64,000 nt of DNA from Paenibacillus sp. FSL A5-0031 (GCF_001956295.1 NZ_MRTD01000009.1:1-64000), one strand, 5' to 3'; counted from the stretch's first letter, positions 42,626 to 53,080 are shown. Notes: generated by a model from the letters alone, not told the origin. A program made the numbers and translations.

Positions 42626-44392
42626 ATGACAACAAAGGCATATATCAAAGACTATCCCAGACCACAATTTGTACGCGACAATTGGCTAAGCTTAAATGGC
42701 GAATGGAACTTCCGCTTCGATGACCGCGGGATGGGAGAGAAAGAAAAGTGGCACGAGAAATTCGAAGAGACCCACAAAATAAATGTGCCCTTCACGTACG
42801 AAACCAAAGCGAGCGGGATTGGAGTTGAAGAATTCCATCCGCAAGTGTGGTACAACAAAGCTGTTCACATCCCGATGGAAGCTGAAGGGAAACGAGCTAT
42901 CCTTCATTTCCAAGCGGTGGATTACGAAGCGAAGGTGTGGGTGAATGGAACGTTAGTAGGCCAGCACATAGGCGGCTACGCGGCTTTCTCGTTCGATATT
43001 ACTGATTATCTCGCATTCGGAGCTGATAATCTAATTACGGTGATGGTGGTAGACAGCAATAGCTGCTATCAGCCTCGAGGCAAACAGCGCTGGACCAAAG
43101 ACAATTTCGAATGCTTCTATGTCCAGACGACCGGGATATGGCAGACGGTATGGATGGAATACGTGGAGGAACAGAGACTTGATGCCGTCAAAATCACGCC
43201 GGATTTCGACCGTTCCATCGTCCGTTTCGATTATGAGGTGCAAGGGGTGGAGGAAGCCGGAGCCGGTGATTTAAGGCTGGAAGCTATCATTACCTTCAAA
43301 GGCAAGCTTGTGAAACGGGTTAGTCTAGCGATCGACCGCCCTTGCCTAACCGTTGAGGTTGATCTGCTGCATGAGGCAAACGGGCCTTGGAAAAGAAGCT
43401 TCTGGTCTCCGCAGCATCCGAACTTATACGACGTGGAATTTGTGCTGTATGTGAAGGATCAGGCCGTAGACAGGGTGTTCTCCTATTTTGGCATGCGAAA
43501 AGTGTCTATTAAGAACGGAAAGGTGCTGCTGAACAATGTTCCCATCTACCAGAGAATGATTCTGGATCAGGGCTATTGGACAGAAAGCCATCTGACTCCA
43601 CCAAGCGAGGAAGCCTTAATTGAAGATATCGATCACATTCTGGCAATGGGCTACAACGGCGTGCGCAAGCATATGAAGATCGAGGATGCCCGCTTTCTCT
43701 ATTGGTGCGACGTGAAAGGTTTGCTTGTGTGGTCGGAGATGGCGGCCACCTTCGAGTTTCATGACCGAGCGGTCGATGCGTTTACAAAGGAATGGCTGGA
43801 GATTGTGAGGCAGCAATATAATCATCCAAGTATTATTACTTGGGTGCCGTTTAATGAATCATGGGGCATCCCGTCTATTCTGCGAGATAAACGGCAGCAG
43901 AAGTTTACCGAGGGCATCTATCATTTGACTAAGTCCATTGATCCTTACCGTCCAGTCATCACGAACGACGGCTGGGAGCATACGGTATCCGACATTTTAA
44001 CGTTGCATGACTATGTAGCTACAGGTGACGGTTTCCTGAAGCGTTATGCGGACAAGGATGCGATTTTGGCCAATGAAACGACTTGCAATCAATGGAAGTA
44101 CGCGTTAGCCGAAGGATACGAATATCAAGGTCAGCCGATCATCATCAGCGAATTCGGAGGTATCGCGTTCCAGTCGGACAAAGGCTGGGGCTACGGCGAT
44201 CAAGTGGTGTCGGAGGAGGATTTCATTAAGCGTTTCCGCGGCATTACCCAAGCGATTAAGGACGTTAAGTATATTAGTGGTTACTGCTATACGCAGCTTG
44301 CCGACGTTCAGCAGGAGATTAACGGGCTTCTGACTGAGGATCGAAAGCCGAAATTACCTTTGGATACAATTAAAGCTATTAATTTAGCCTGA
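42626..44392 (+). CDS. GH2-family glycoside hydrolase (beta-galactosidase/beta-glucuronidase type)
   Basis: A 588-residue cytoplasmic enzyme with the GH2 order: sugar-binding domain (~15-180, with AKVWVNGTLVGQHIGGYAAF), immunoglobulin-like domain (~185-290) and TIM barrel (~295-588). The acid/base is Glu411 in WVPFNESWG and the nucleophile Glu509 in IIISEFGGIAF. It lacks the extra domains of LacZ and resembles short GH2 enzymes of hemicellulose loci, whose activity may be beta-galactosidase, glucuronidase or arabinopyranosidase. TTAGGAGGT lies before ATG 42626, 10 bases after the GH51 stop. It is the last gene of the operon. Confidence 0.88.
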   Translation: MTTKAYIKDYPRPQFVRDNWLSLNGEWNFRFDDRGMGEKEKWHEKFEETHKINVPFTYETKASGIGVEEFHPQVWYNKAVHIPMEAEGKRAILHFQAVDYEAKVWVNGTLVGQHIGGYAAFSFDITDYLAFGADNLITVMVVDSNSCYQPRGKQRWTKDNFECFYVQTTGIWQTVWMEYVEEQRLDAVKITPDFDRSIVRFDYEVQGVEEAGAGDLRLEAIITFKGKLVKRVSLAIDRPCLTVEVDLLHEANGPWKRSFWSPQHPNLYDVEFVLYVKDQAVDRVFSYFGMRKVSIKNGKVLLNNVPIYQRMILDQGYWTESHLTPPSEEALIEDIDHILAMGYNGVRKHMKIEDARFLYWCDVKGLLVWSEMAATFEFHDRAVDAFTKEWLEIVRQQYNHPSIITWVPFNESWGIPSILRDKRQQKFTEGIYHLTKSIDPYRPVITNDGWEHTVSDILTLHDYVATGDGFLKRYADKDAILANETTCNQWKYALAEGYEYQGQPIIISEFGGIAFQSDKGWGYGDQVVSEEDFIKRFRGITQAIKDVKYISGYCYTQLADVQQEINGLLTEDRKPKLPLDTIKAINLA

Positions 44393-44480
44393 ATGAACCT
44401 ATAAAGCTCAGCCATTATCAAATATTTCCTTCAATTATATATAAATCAATGAATATCTGCTGCAGTCAGTTAGATTGTCG

Positions 44481-44522
44481 AGAAACCCGAGTCTTATGGA
44501 GGACATCGGGTTTCTCTTTTTA
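44481..44522 (+). terminator. Terminator of the hemicellulose operon
   Basis: Perfect 10-bp stem agaaacccga (44481-44490)/tcgggtttct (44506-44515) followed by cttttta. It can also serve the oppositely oriented AraC gene. Confidence 0.8.
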
Positions 44523-44539
44523 GGCTGTAAGTTAGGTTA

Positions 44540-45385
44540 TTATGATTTGCGGTAAGAGCTTGGCGAGTGTCCATGGTATCTTTTAAAAGCATGTGTAAAG
44601 GAGTACACGTCTGAATACCCGAGGGATAGGGCGATATGAGAAATCGGCAGTGCTGTCGTTTGCACTATTTTCATAGCTTCCGTCATGATTAGATTCGTCA
44701 GGTACCGATGCGGCCGGATGCCGACTTTCTGGTGAAAGACATTTGAAAAATGAGAGCGATGGATCCCGACATGTTCAGCAATGTCTGCAACGGTTATCCC
44801 TTCCTTATAATACAAATGAATATAGTCGATGCTTGTTGCTACCCAGTCATCGGTGGGTGAGGCTGCTTTCATCGGTTTGGATAATTGAATGATCTGATTT
44901 AGGAAAGAGTAGAATCCTTGCGTTAACGAGAAGTCATCCTGTCTCACGAGCTGCTTCCATTCGGAGGCGAATTGAAAAAAGGATCGCTCAAGATCCTGGT
45001 TGAAAAAATTTTTAATATAGGGGTGTTTGAGCGTAAGCCCAAGGCGGCGAGTGACCAGCGGCATTTGTTTACCTTCGGCAGCAACCCAAAACATCTTTAG
45101 AGCGGGTTCTTCACAGGAAGTAATGTAATATTCATGAATGCTGTGAGGGAATAAAACAAAAAGATCGCCTCGCGTAAGTGTTGTCTCTTCCTGATTCATG
45201 CACAGTGTAACCTGTCCTGCAAGAACGAAATGCAAGCTATAGTAAGCAATAAAGCGCGGTCCTATATGATAATTTGGCTTTGCCTCGTTATAGCCAATAC
45301 GGATGGGTATAACTCCGTTATGCTTCTCCAAGGCATTGGGGGTGTGGTACAAATGTTCCGCATATTCATGGGTGAACTCTATCAT
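44540..45385 (-). CDS. AraC-family transcriptional regulator beside the sulfatase
   Basis: A 281-residue regulator with a sugar-sensing N-terminal domain (NYHIGPRFIAYYSLHFVLAG and TRGDLFVLFPHSIHEYYI) and a C-terminal AraC domain (VADIAEHVGIHRSHFSNVF and ISHIALSLGYSDVYSFTHAF). It is clearly paralogous to the regulator at 32566. Start ATG has GAGGTC about seven bases upstream. It lies downstream of the sulfatase in the same orientation, suggesting control of sulfated-polysaccharide use, but a 180-base gap with an inverted repeat separates them. Confidence 0.85.
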   Translation of the reverse strand: MIEFTHEYAEHLYHTPNALEKHNGVIPIRIGYNEAKPNYHIGPRFIAYYSLHFVLAGQVTLCMNQEETTLTRGDLFVLFPHSIHEYYITSCEEPALKMFWVAAEGKQMPLVTRRLGLTLKHPYIKNFFNQDLERSFFQFASEWKQLVRQDDFSLTQGFYSFLNQIIQLSKPMKAASPTDDWVATSIDYIHLYYKEGITVADIAEHVGIHRSHFSNVFHQKVGIRPHRYLTNLIMTEAMKIVQTTALPISHIALSLGYSDVYSFTHAFKRYHGHSPSSYRKS

Positions 45386-45480
45386 GCAGACGACCTCTTC
45401 CGAAGTTAAAGTTGATGAAAGTCACTATCATTTTAACATCGCCCGACATAGGTGAATAGTAACCGTCATTCATGAGAAGG

Positions 45481-45551
45481 GCCTCAAGTCTGCCTGCGGC
45501 CTAGTACGATGATGCAAATAGTACGTACCCACTTGGTAACAGACTTGAGGC
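45481..45551 (-). terminator. Inverted repeat downstream of the sulfatase gene
   Basis: Arms gcctcaagtctg (45481-45492) and cagacttgaggc (45540-45551) are perfectly complementary over 12 bases around a 47-base loop. No strong T-run follows on the minus strand, so termination is uncertain. Confidence 0.45.
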
Positions 45552-45566
45552 TTCGTGATGGACAAG

Positions 45567-47102
45567 CTAAGCGTGACAAATTCTAGGCATCGGCATAGGT
45601 TCTTTACCAAGCTCAGCCCATACATATTTCAGCAGGAGCTCTGTTTTTAAGCTGGAGTAATTAGGGTTATCCCACAAGTTGTGAAGTTCGTTGGGATCCT
45701 CTTGCAGGTCAAAAATTTCACCGTATATCTGGTTATAATAAACCGTGATTTTATATCGTTCATTTACAAACGTTTTCTGATGGATGGTCGTTGCCTCGTG
45801 CCGGAATTCACAAATGGCATGGTCTCTTGCTTGATCGGACCTGCCAAGCCACACTTCCTTCTGGTCTACTCCTGTCATTGCATGAGGGATAGGCAGATTT
45901 GAGAACGACAGGAAGGTAGGGGCTAGATCAACAAGTGATTGAAAGGCTGTAGAGGTTTTGCCGGCCGCAACGTGCCCTGGGTACCTCACGATGAACGGCA
46001 GCTTTATCAAATCCTCATAATGGAAGCCGCCCTTAGCTTGCAAGCCGTGCTGTCCAAAGAAATGGCCATGGTCGCTTGTGAATACGACTAGCGTATTATC
46101 AGCTAATCCGAGTTGATCTAATTTATCAAGAATAGTGCCAATATATTTATCCATCATGCTGACCATGCCATAATACACAGCGACCAGCTTTTTCTTGTCT
46201 TTTTCCGTCAGCCTGAGTTTGCTGCCGTACTCATAATAATGATGGGAGCGGTAACCGTGAATGTCGAATTCGCTCTCTCGCAAGAACGAGAAGTCTGGCG
46301 CCTCTTCTTGAGTCATTCGAAAATGCGGCGGATTATTATCGTGTTCACCCGGAACCATGGCAGGAATGGTTAGCTTATCGGGATCATACATCCTGTCCCA
46401 TGGCTCAGGAACCAAGTATTCTGGGTGAGGGTCAAAAAAGCTGGACCACAAGAAAAAGCTGTCATCATTCTGTTTGTATTGTTCCAATAACAGATTCGTT
46501 CGTTCGGCGATCCAGGTATTATAGTGGTATTTCTCAGGAATTGGCCATGTGTAAGTCTGGTTAGGATCCATGGTGCCTGTCGGCGGCAAAAAATAATCTC
46601 GCCAATTGGTGCATCCTTTATCCTCCAGCCATGCTGCATAGTGCTGCCCAACATGCGCTTCATTGGTGTGATTTCGTGCTAGCTCAACATGAGAGAAGCC
46701 GTAAAAAGAGTCCTTGTGTGTTCTCCAGTAATCCAAATCCTGCAGTATGGGATACGATTCGAGTGATGGATATTGTTCTGTTGAACGCAAGGGTTGAAAA
46801 TGTGCCTTACCGACCAGCGCAGTTTTATAACCTGCCTGTTGGAAGTCCTCGCCAATCGTATGACGATCTTCGAGCAGCTTCGTGCCAAGCGTCCAAGCTC
46901 CGTGTTGGCTTGGATACATGCCGGTAATAATGGATGCACGGCTAGGTGTACAAGTAGGGTTGGGACAATAAGCTCGGCTGAAGGTTGTACCTTCACGAAC
47001 TAGCCGGTCCAGATTGGGAGTATGCACTTCATTGTTAAATGCACCTATCGTATTCCAATGCTGCTGGTCGCTCGTAATCAATAGAATATTTGTCTTTTTC
47101 AT
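45567..47102 (-). CDS. Formylglycine-dependent sulfatase (arylsulfatase family)
   Basis: A 511-residue sulfatase. The active-site motif CTPSRASIITG carries Cys51, which must be converted to formylglycine; metal ligands begin at ITSDQQ (Asp11-12 region) and reappear at VFTSDHGHFFGQHG. There is no signal peptide, so a cytoplasmic enzyme that desulfates imported sugars is likely. AGAAAGGAGATGAATCTATG supports the start. A formylglycine-generating enzyme is encoded at 48563, about 1.5 kb away on the other strand, and would mature it. Substrate is unknown. Confidence 0.92.
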   Translation of the reverse strand: MKKTNILLITSDQQHWNTIGAFNNEVHTPNLDRLVREGTTFSRAYCPNPTCTPSRASIITGMYPSQHGAWTLGTKLLEDRHTIGEDFQQAGYKTALVGKAHFQPLRSTEQYPSLESYPILQDLDYWRTHKDSFYGFSHVELARNHTNEAHVGQHYAAWLEDKGCTNWRDYFLPPTGTMDPNQTYTWPIPEKYHYNTWIAERTNLLLEQYKQNDDSFFLWSSFFDPHPEYLVPEPWDRMYDPDKLTIPAMVPGEHDNNPPHFRMTQEEAPDFSFLRESEFDIHGYRSHHYYEYGSKLRLTEKDKKKLVAVYYGMVSMMDKYIGTILDKLDQLGLADNTLVVFTSDHGHFFGQHGLQAKGGFHYEDLIKLPFIVRYPGHVAAGKTSTAFQSLVDLAPTFLSFSNLPIPHAMTGVDQKEVWLGRSDQARDHAICEFRHEATTIHQKTFVNERYKITVYYNQIYGEIFDLQEDPNELHNLWDNPNYSSLKTELLLKYVWAELGKEPMPMPRICHA

Positions 47103-47361
47103 AGATTCATCTCCTTTCTGCTTTTCATTATAGACAATAATGGTAATAAGAAGGATGCTCTAATGTGTCCTTAGTATTTGTTATTTTGTGAGGAAGATCG
47201 AAAGGATTGTTTTTATCATATTGGGATTAAGGTGTAAGATAAAAGCGTGAGAGATGCTTTGAAATCACTCCCTCATTTCGGATTTAGCTTATGCTTATTT
47301 CAGATTGGAATAAACAAAGCTGCGAATAGAATGTTAATGATTAGGAAGGTAGTGTTGCGAA

Positions 47362-47979
47362 GTGAATCGTTCTGAGTCGAGTTCTCCTCGAATAACATCC
47401 CTATTTTGGAGCTTTCTAAAACTTGCGCCTGTTTCTTTTGGCGGTGGATACGCCACTTTTCCTGCGTTGGAAAGGGAGATTGTTGCGAGCAGGAAATGGA
47501 TGAATGAAGAGGAATTACAAGAAACGCTTTCGCTTGCGGCAGCGGCCCCAGGAGGCGTGGCAATCAATGCTTCTTTATTGATCGGGTATCGTCTAGTCGG
47601 GTTGAAGGGGGCGGTCGCAGCTGCAATTGGTGCCATCTTACCGACCTGTCTTATCGTAATCGGCCTTTTTCTACTCTATTACAAGTTCAGTGACAGCTTG
47701 AAGGTAATTGGAGCGTTAAGAGGAATCGGCTGGGGAATTGTTGCAATGATCCTCTATACCGTTTTTAGGCTGGGGAGGATATCAATTAAGGATACACTTT
47801 CGTTAGCAATTGCGATTATAAGCCTTGTACTTCTTTTTTTGGAGACACATCCGATTTGGCTTATAACCGGAGGTGCTGCTGCCAGTGTCGTTGCAACACA
47901 TAGCAGTCGGAGTGCAAAAAGCTCGAAGGCACGCCAATTCAAGGATGGTGCCGACAATTCATATATGTATTTTATTTAA
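47362..47979 (+). CDS. Chromate transporter-family protein, first half-size subunit (CHR domain)
   Basis: A 205-residue membrane protein with the CHR domain of short-chain chromate transporters: [24 protein letters not shown] near the start and AAAAPGGVAINASLLIGYRLVGLKG. Short CHR proteins work as pairs, and the second half follows 24 bases later. They export chromate or import related anions such as sulfate. A sulfate-related role would suit the sulfatase beside it, but that is inference. Start is GTG with AGGAAGG ~13 bases upstream. Confidence 0.87.
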   Translation: MNRSESSSPRITSLFWSFLKLAPVSFGGGYATFPALEREIVASRKWMNEEELQETLSLAAAAPGGVAINASLLIGYRLVGLKGAVAAAIGAILPTCLIVIGLFLLYYKFSDSLKVIGALRGIGWGIVAMILYTVFRLGRISIKDTLSLAIAIISLVLLFLETHPIWLITGGAAASVVATHSSRSAKSSKARQFKDGADNSYMYFI

Positions 47980-48003
47980 GTCATTCATCTGGGAGCTGAA
48001 GTC

Positions 48004-48534
48004 ATGGCGCAGTTATTTTGGTTTTTTCTGCAAATGGGATTTGTGTCGTTTGGCGGAGGGTATGCTTTGATCCCATTAATAGAGAGGGAGACGGAACGCC
48101 AAGCCTGGATGAGCAGCGATATGCTTGTAGACGTTATCGCAGTCGCAGGAATGTCTCCTGGTCCCATCGCCGTTAATTTGGGTTTGCTTGTCGGCTATCA
48201 AGCCTACGGGGTGATTGGCGCCATTGCTGGTGTGCTAGGATTACTGCTGCCTTCCATACTGATGACTGCAGGAATGATTTACTTCATTACCCGTGATCAT
48301 AAAAATTATCTGGGGCGCTGCATGTATGGCGTGCAGCCTGTTGTTACAGCTCTTATACTTTTTGCCGCTTATCAACTTTGTGTGGCCCATTTATCCGCTA
48401 GCTTGTCTATCAATGAGCTGCTGCCGGCCTTCCTTATTGTAGCTGCATGCTTATACATGTTATTTCGTTTACGATTGCATCCATTTACGATTCTCTTATT
48501 CTCGGGGATTAGCGGGGCAGCATTCTATGCTTAA
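48004..48534 (+). CDS. Chromate transporter-family protein, second half-size subunit (CHR domain)
   Basis: A 176-residue membrane protein with the second CHR domain: [22 protein letters not shown] and [23 protein letters not shown]. It has about five spans. Antiparallel pairing with the preceding protein would make a complete carrier. GGGAGCTGAAGTCATG supports the start. The formylglycine-generating enzyme gene follows within 30 bases, so the three genes form one operon. Confidence 0.87.
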   Translation: MAQLFWFFLQMGFVSFGGGYALIPLIERETERQAWMSSDMLVDVIAVAGMSPGPIAVNLGLLVGYQAYGVIGAIAGVLGLLLPSILMTAGMIYFITRDHKNYLGRCMYGVQPVVTALILFAAYQLCVAHLSASLSINELLPAFLIVAACLYMLFRLRLHPFTILLFSGISGAAFYA

Positions 48535-48562
48535 TAGGCCGGGAGAGGGGCAAAATAATGAT

Positions 48563-49537
48563 ATGATACCAGGGAAATCTTGTTGTGCGGCAGGCAGAGA
48601 ACAGGTAGCAGCCGCCAAAATAAAACGAATAGACTATCCATTGCTTCCCACACGATCCACTCGCGCACGAGGAATCAGTCAGTTGGTAAAAATTGATGGG
48701 GGCACTTTCAGGATGGGGACGAGTGAAGGGGGCGGGGTCGCGTCGGACGGAGAGGGACCGGCTCGTGATGTGCATGTCGATTCCTTTCTTATCTCTCCGT
48801 ATGCCGTTACAAACGGTGAATTTCGCTCCTTTGTTGAGGAGACGGGCTACGTTACAGAAGCCGAACGGTTCGGTTGGTCATTTGTGTTTCATTTGCTGGC
48901 CTCCGAGCCGACACGAGAGCGGGTCAGACAGGTCCCGCAGCAAGCGCCATGGTGGCTTGCTGTGGATGGTGCCTTTTGGGCGAAGCCGGAGGGGCCGGAT
49001 TCAACTATTGATGAACGGCTTGACCACCCAGTTGTTCATATCACTTGGCACGATGCGATGGCATATTGCGCCTGGGCCGGGACTCGTTTGCCGACGGAAT
49101 CCGAATGGGAATATGCCGCAAGAGGCGGGCTTACAGGCAGAACCTATCCTTGGGGGGATTTGCTGAAACCAGAAGGAAAGCACATGTGCAACATTTGGCA
49201 AGGCAAATTCCCCGTGAAGAACAATGCCGGCGACGGTTATGTAAGCACCGCGCCCGTTGATGCTTATGAGCCTAATGGGTATGGATTGTTCAATTTGTCC
49301 GGTAATGTATGGGAGTGGTGCTCTGACTGGTTCAGCCCCGAATATCACCGAGTGACATCCGAGAGAAATCCGAGGTTCATGGAACCGACAGGCATACGTG
49401 CCATGCGCGGCGGCTCTTATCTATGCCACCGTTCCTATTGCAACCGTTACCGTGTAGCAGCCAGAAGCGGCAACACGCCAGACAGCTCTACCGGCAACTG
49501 TGGCTTCCGTGTGGCAGCGGACATTATGGACGGATAA
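48563..49537 (+). CDS. Formylglycine-generating enzyme (sulfatase-modifying factor, FGE/SUMF1 family)
   Basis: A 324-residue protein matching aerobic copper-dependent FGE. It starts KSCCAAGR, has the FGE-sulfatase core ([50 protein letters not shown]) and ends with [20 protein letters not shown]. In that motif Cys288 and Cys293 correspond to the two catalytic cysteines of human SUMF1. It oxidises the Cys of CxPSR in newly made sulfatases to formylglycine, and the sulfatase at 45567 is its obvious client. ATG 48563 is preferred, as KSCCA is usually near the N-terminus; ATG 48527 would add 12 residues and overlap the previous gene by eight bases. Confidence 0.9.
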   Translation: MIPGKSCCAAGREQVAAAKIKRIDYPLLPTRSTRARGISQLVKIDGGTFRMGTSEGGGVASDGEGPARDVHVDSFLISPYAVTNGEFRSFVEETGYVTEAERFGWSFVFHLLASEPTRERVRQVPQQAPWWLAVDGAFWAKPEGPDSTIDERLDHPVVHITWHDAMAYCAWAGTRLPTESEWEYAARGGLTGRTYPWGDLLKPEGKHMCNIWQGKFPVKNNAGDGYVSTAPVDAYEPNGYGLFNLSGNVWEWCSDWFSPEYHRVTSERNPRFMEPTGIRAMRGGSYLCHRSYCNRYRVAARSGNTPDSSTGNCGFRVAADIMDG

Positions 49538-49603
49538 ACAAGGGTAATCGATGGGGTTGTGTATCCGTCGTGAGGTTGCAATTGAAAGATGCTCAACGTA
49601 TCG

Positions 49604-49708
49604 ATAACCAAAATGAAAAGAACCGAAACCCATTCATCCAACGGGTTTCGGTTCTTTAATGTCGCCAGCTTAGCTGGTTGCAACGGCCACCCAGTGGCCT
49701 TTTTTCAC
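49604..49708 (+). repeat. 105-bp segment duplicated at 32295-32399
   Basis: Covers the terminator between the FGE and ATPase genes and the last 12 codons plus stop of the ATPase gene. The copy 17.3 kb away in the same orientation differs at one base only (t versus g at the position after aatg). Confidence 0.9.
49616..49657. terminator. Bidirectional terminator between FGE and the peptide-transporter ATPase genes
   Basis: Stem aaaagaaccgaaaccc (49616-49631)/gggtttcggttcttt (49643-49657) with A- and T-rich flanks, between convergent genes. Confidence 0.85.
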
Positions 49709-51406
49709 TTCTACGAATTCGGAGTGTTCGAGCTCGTAGGGATCAGCTTTGGCAGCTTCCTCATGCACTACCAGCTTCTTCTGCGATTCAACCTTGGGAT
49801 CAGGTACTGGGATTGCCGCCAAAAGCGACTTCGTATAAGCATGAATCGGATTCGCGTAAAGCTCCTCGCTTTCGGCAAGCTCAACGATCTTCCCTTTATA
49901 CATGACCGCGACGCGGTCGCTAATATGCTTCACCATCGATAAATCATGGGCGATGAACAGGTAGGTCAGACCAAGTCTTTGCTGGAGCTCCTCGAGCAGC
50001 TTCACAATCTGTGCTTGAATGGAAACGTCGAGTGCGGACAATGGCTCGTCGCAGACGATAAATTCAGGCTCTACAGCGAGCGTCCGCGCAATGCCGATCC
50101 GCTGCCGTTGGCCGCCGGAAAACTCATGCGGGTAGCGCATGGCATGAGATGGATCTAGCCCAACCATCTCAAGCAGCTCCTCGACACGTTTCTGACGTTC
50201 ACGTTTGGAGGTCGTTATTTCGTGTACGTCAAGCGCTTCGCCAATAATATCAATGATGCGAAGCCTTGGATTTAGTGACGCGTACGGGTCCTGGAAGATC
50301 ATGCCCATATGGCGTCTCATCGTCTTCATCTCCGAGCGATTTAATTGCTGAAGCGGTATTCCTTTGAAAAGCACTTCGCCGCCCGTCGCCTCATTTAAGC
50401 GAAGAATTGTACGGCCGGTCGTTGACTTTCCGCTGCCCGATTCACCGACAACTCCGAGTGTTTCACCAGCCTGTATATCGAAGCTGATATCATTAACGGC
50501 CTTAACAATTTGCCCTTTGCCCATATCAAAATATTGCTTCAAAGAACGAACCTGCAGCAAAGGCACGCCTTCTTCCCGCTGAATAATCGCAGGGATGGGC
50601 TTCTGTTTTTTCTTCTCGTCTAAACGAGGCAATGCATGGAGAAGCTTAACAGTGTAAGGATGCTGGGGACTAGCAAAGATTTGCTCCGTTGTTCCCGTCT
50701 CGACGATTTCTCCGTCCTTCATGACGACGACGCGATCACACATGCCGGCTACGACGCCTAGGTCATGCGTAATTAAAATAATGGAGGTTCCCAGCTGCTT
50801 CTGTATATCCTTCATTTGGTTAAGGATCTGTGCCTGTATGGTAACGTCAAGCGACGTTGTCGGCTCATCTGCGATTAGCAGCGAAGGACGGCATGCCAGC
50901 GCAATGGCGATCATGACCCGCTGACGCATCCCGCCAGAGAATTCATGAGGGTACTGATGATAGCGGGCTTCACTATTCGGAATGCCTACGAGCTTCAGCA
51001 TCTCGATCGCTTCAGTACGGGCTTGCTTCTTGTCCAGCTTTTGATGCTTGATCAAGCTTTCTTCAATTTGGTTGCCGATCCGCATGGTCGGATTGAGCGA
51101 GGACATGGGATCTTGAAAGATCATCCCGATATCTCTTCCGCGTATGGCTTCCATTTCTTTATCGGTTTTAAAGGCTAAATTTTGTCCTTGAAAAAGCACC
51201 TCACCGTTCTTCACCATGGAAGGGGGAGAGGGCAGAAGCCTCATAATTGTACGCGCAGTAACGCTCTTTCCGCTGCCGGATTCACCTACAATGCCGAGCG
51301 TTTCGCCTTTACGGACCTCAAAGCTGACGTGACGTACCGCTTCTATTTCTTTGTTACGGGCGAAAAAAGAAACCGATAAATCGTTAACTTGTAATAATGT
51401 ATCCAT
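49670..51406 (-). CDS. Fused double ATPase of a peptide-type ABC transporter (OppD-OppF fusion)
   Basis: A 578-residue cytoplasmic protein with two complete ATPase domains. Domain 1: Walker A GESGSGKS near residue 40, signature FSGGMRQRV, Walker [13 protein letters not shown]. Domain 2: Walker [13 protein letters not shown] near 335, signature [12 protein letters not shown], Walker [13 protein letters not shown]. Each is followed by the C-terminal oligopeptide-type extension. One polypeptide would replace the usual OppD and OppF. ATG 51406 follows CAGGTG by six bases; a TTG at 51436 is an alternative. It is divergent from, and presumably works with, the two permeases at 51624-54589 and the binding protein at 54812. 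Confidence 0.9.
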   Translation of the reverse strand: MDTLLQVNDLSVSFFARNKEIEAVRHVSFEVRKGETLGIVGESGSGKSVTARTIMRLLPSPPSMVKNGEVLFQGQNLAFKTDKEMEAIRGRDIGMIFQDPMSSLNPTMRIGNQIEESLIKHQKLDKKQARTEAIEMLKLVGIPNSEARYHQYPHEFSGGMRQRVMIAIALACRPSLLIADEPTTSLDVTIQAQILNQMKDIQKQLGTSIILITHDLGVVAGMCDRVVVMKDGEIVETGTTEQIFASPQHPYTVKLLHALPRLDEKKKQKPIPAIIQREEGVPLLQVRSLKQYFDMGKGQIVKAVNDISFDIQAGETLGVVGESGSGKSTTGRTILRLNEATGGEVLFKGIPLQQLNRSEMKTMRRHMGMIFQDPYASLNPRLRIIDIIGEALDVHEITTSKRERQKRVEELLEMVGLDPSHAMRYPHEFSGGQRQRIGIARTLAVEPEFIVCDEPLSALDVSIQAQIVKLLEELQQRLGLTYLFIAHDLSMVKHISDRVAVMYKGKIVELAESEELYANPIHAYTKSLLAAIPVPDPKVESQKKLVVHEEAAKADPYELEHSEFVEVKKGHWVAVATS

Positions 51407-51533
51407 ATATGCACCTGCAATTCTGTGGTTTTCCAATTGAGATTAGGGTAATTTAAAGAGAGATTCTTATTTATACCTGATATTCCTTATATCATGTATA
51501 ATGAAAAAAAGTAAGTAACAAAGTTATAAGTTA

Positions 51534-51562
51534 TTGACATATTCCAGTCCATAAAATAAAAT
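51534..51562 (+). promoter_or_regulatory. Promoter of the peptide-transporter permease genes
   Basis: Consensus -35 TTGACA (51534-51539), 17 bases, -10 TAAAAT (51557-51562), ~60 bases before the first permease gene. Confidence 0.75.
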
Positions 51563-51623
51563 CTACTATATTGATCGGAATAATGCAATTTAAAATTACT
51601 AGATGGAAAGGAAGCGGACTAGC

Positions 51624-53066
51624 TTGAAAGGGCACGCAACTGCTATGGGTAATGGCTTTATTGATCATATCGCCGCCATCTACCGCAAAATGTTATTACA
51701 TCCAGCCTACAGTCTGCTTATATTGCTGTTAGGAGCTCCTGTATCTGCCATCGTGTATGGCGTTCATCAATATCGTAAGTCTAAGTACGGCTACAAAGCA
51801 ATCGCCGCGGAGACGAGGAGCAAGCTGCTTGCAACTGGGCACCTTGATAAGCTGCGTATCGAGGCTAAAGAACAGCTTGTCCGCAAGCATCGTTTCTTCG
51901 GGCAAACCGTCAGCGCAGAGCAAACCGAGCAGGAAGCGCACCGGTTGGCTGAGATCAAATTTAATGAATCGTTCAACCATGAGCTGGATAAACGGCTTGC
52001 CAGCGAGAACGGGCTGAAGTTTTCATTTGGCGATACGTATCATGCGTTAGCCTTGAATCCGGCTTTCTTCATCTTATCACTCATTATCGGTTTTCCAATG
52101 TATGTGTTGATGGCCATTTACTCGATGCCTTACTTGAAATACGTTGCGGAACGTATCGTGATGTCAGTATTCGTTATTTTGGGCGTCGCTTTTCTCGTTT
52201 TTACAATCCTGTATATATCGCCGATGAATCCAGCGGCTAACTTATTAGGAGAGACAGCGACTGCCGAGCAGATCGCAGCCTTCAACCATCTGTACGGATT
52301 GGATCAACCTTATCTTGTCCAGTTATGGGACACAATTAGAGGAATATTTACATTCGATCTCGGCAAGTCATTTGCAGGCAACGAGAATGTTACTGCAGCT
52401 ATCGCGAATAAATTTCCGGTGACGCTCACGTTAACGGTTATCTCGACGCTGATCGCAGTATTGATCGCTTTGCCAATCGGCATTATTTCGGCTACGAGAC
52501 CGAATTCCTTTTTTGATTATACCTTTATGTTCATTGCTTTGCTCGGATTGTCGATTCCGAACTTCTGGCAGGCGCTTATTTTTATTTTGAATTTCTCAAT
52601 TAAGCTTCCATGGCTGCCTGCAACGTATAACCCTGAGAACTGGCTGTCTGCGATTATGCCGATTGTCGTTCTAGGCACAGGGCTAACGGCTGCCGTAGCC
52701 CGAATGACCCGTTCATCGACGCTTGAAGTTATTCATGAGGATTACATTACGACTGCAAGGGCCAAAGGGCTTGCTCGCAAAAGTGTTATTTGGAAGCATG
52801 CCGTTGGCAACGCGCTTATCCCAATCATTACTGTCATTGGCTTGCAGTTCGGCGGTATGCTCGGGGGAGCGGCGGTTACAGAGAAAGTATTCAATATTAG
52901 CGGTATCGGCAGTTATATCGTTGATAAGCAGTTCATTCCCGACATTCCTAGCGTGATGGGCGGGGTCGTGTATACAGCCATTACCATCTCGATCGTGAAT
53001 GTTATCGTCGATTTGATGTATGCGTTTTTTGATCCTAGAATCCGCTCGAAAATGAAACAATACTAA
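51624..53066 (+). CDS. Peptide-type ABC transporter permease (DppB/OppB family) with a long N-terminal extension
   Basis: A ~480-residue permease. The standard DppB protein begins near residue 170 ([20 protein letters not shown], then [18 protein letters not shown]) and continues with the EAA loop [21 protein letters not shown] and the C-terminal FFDPRIRSK. The ~165 residues before it are not part of the normal family. They contain a membrane span (~20-45), a charged, mostly helical stretch of ~90 residues ([20 protein letters not shown] and onward) and a second span (~140-165). TTG 51624 follows GGAAAGGAAG by ~11 bases; ATG 51603 has no ribosome binding site. It forms a heterodimer with the next permease. 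Confidence 0.87.
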   Translation: MKGHATAMGNGFIDHIAAIYRKMLLHPAYSLLILLLGAPVSAIVYGVHQYRKSKYGYKAIAAETRSKLLATGHLDKLRIEAKEQLVRKHRFFGQTVSAEQTEQEAHRLAEIKFNESFNHELDKRLASENGLKFSFGDTYHALALNPAFFILSLIIGFPMYVLMAIYSMPYLKYVAERIVMSVFVILGVAFLVFTILYISPMNPAANLLGETATAEQIAAFNHLYGLDQPYLVQLWDTIRGIFTFDLGKSFAGNENVTAAIANKFPVTLTLTVISTLIAVLIALPIGIISATRPNSFFDYTFMFIALLGLSIPNFWQALIFILNFSIKLPWLPATYNPENWLSAIMPIVVLGTGLTAAVARMTRSSTLEVIHEDYITTARAKGLARKSVIWKHAVGNALIPIITVIGLQFGGMLGGAAVTEKVFNISGIGSYIVDKQFIPDIPSVMGGVVYTAITISIVNVIVDLMYAFFDPRIRSKMKQY

Positions 53067-53080
53067 AGCAGGTGCTACTC

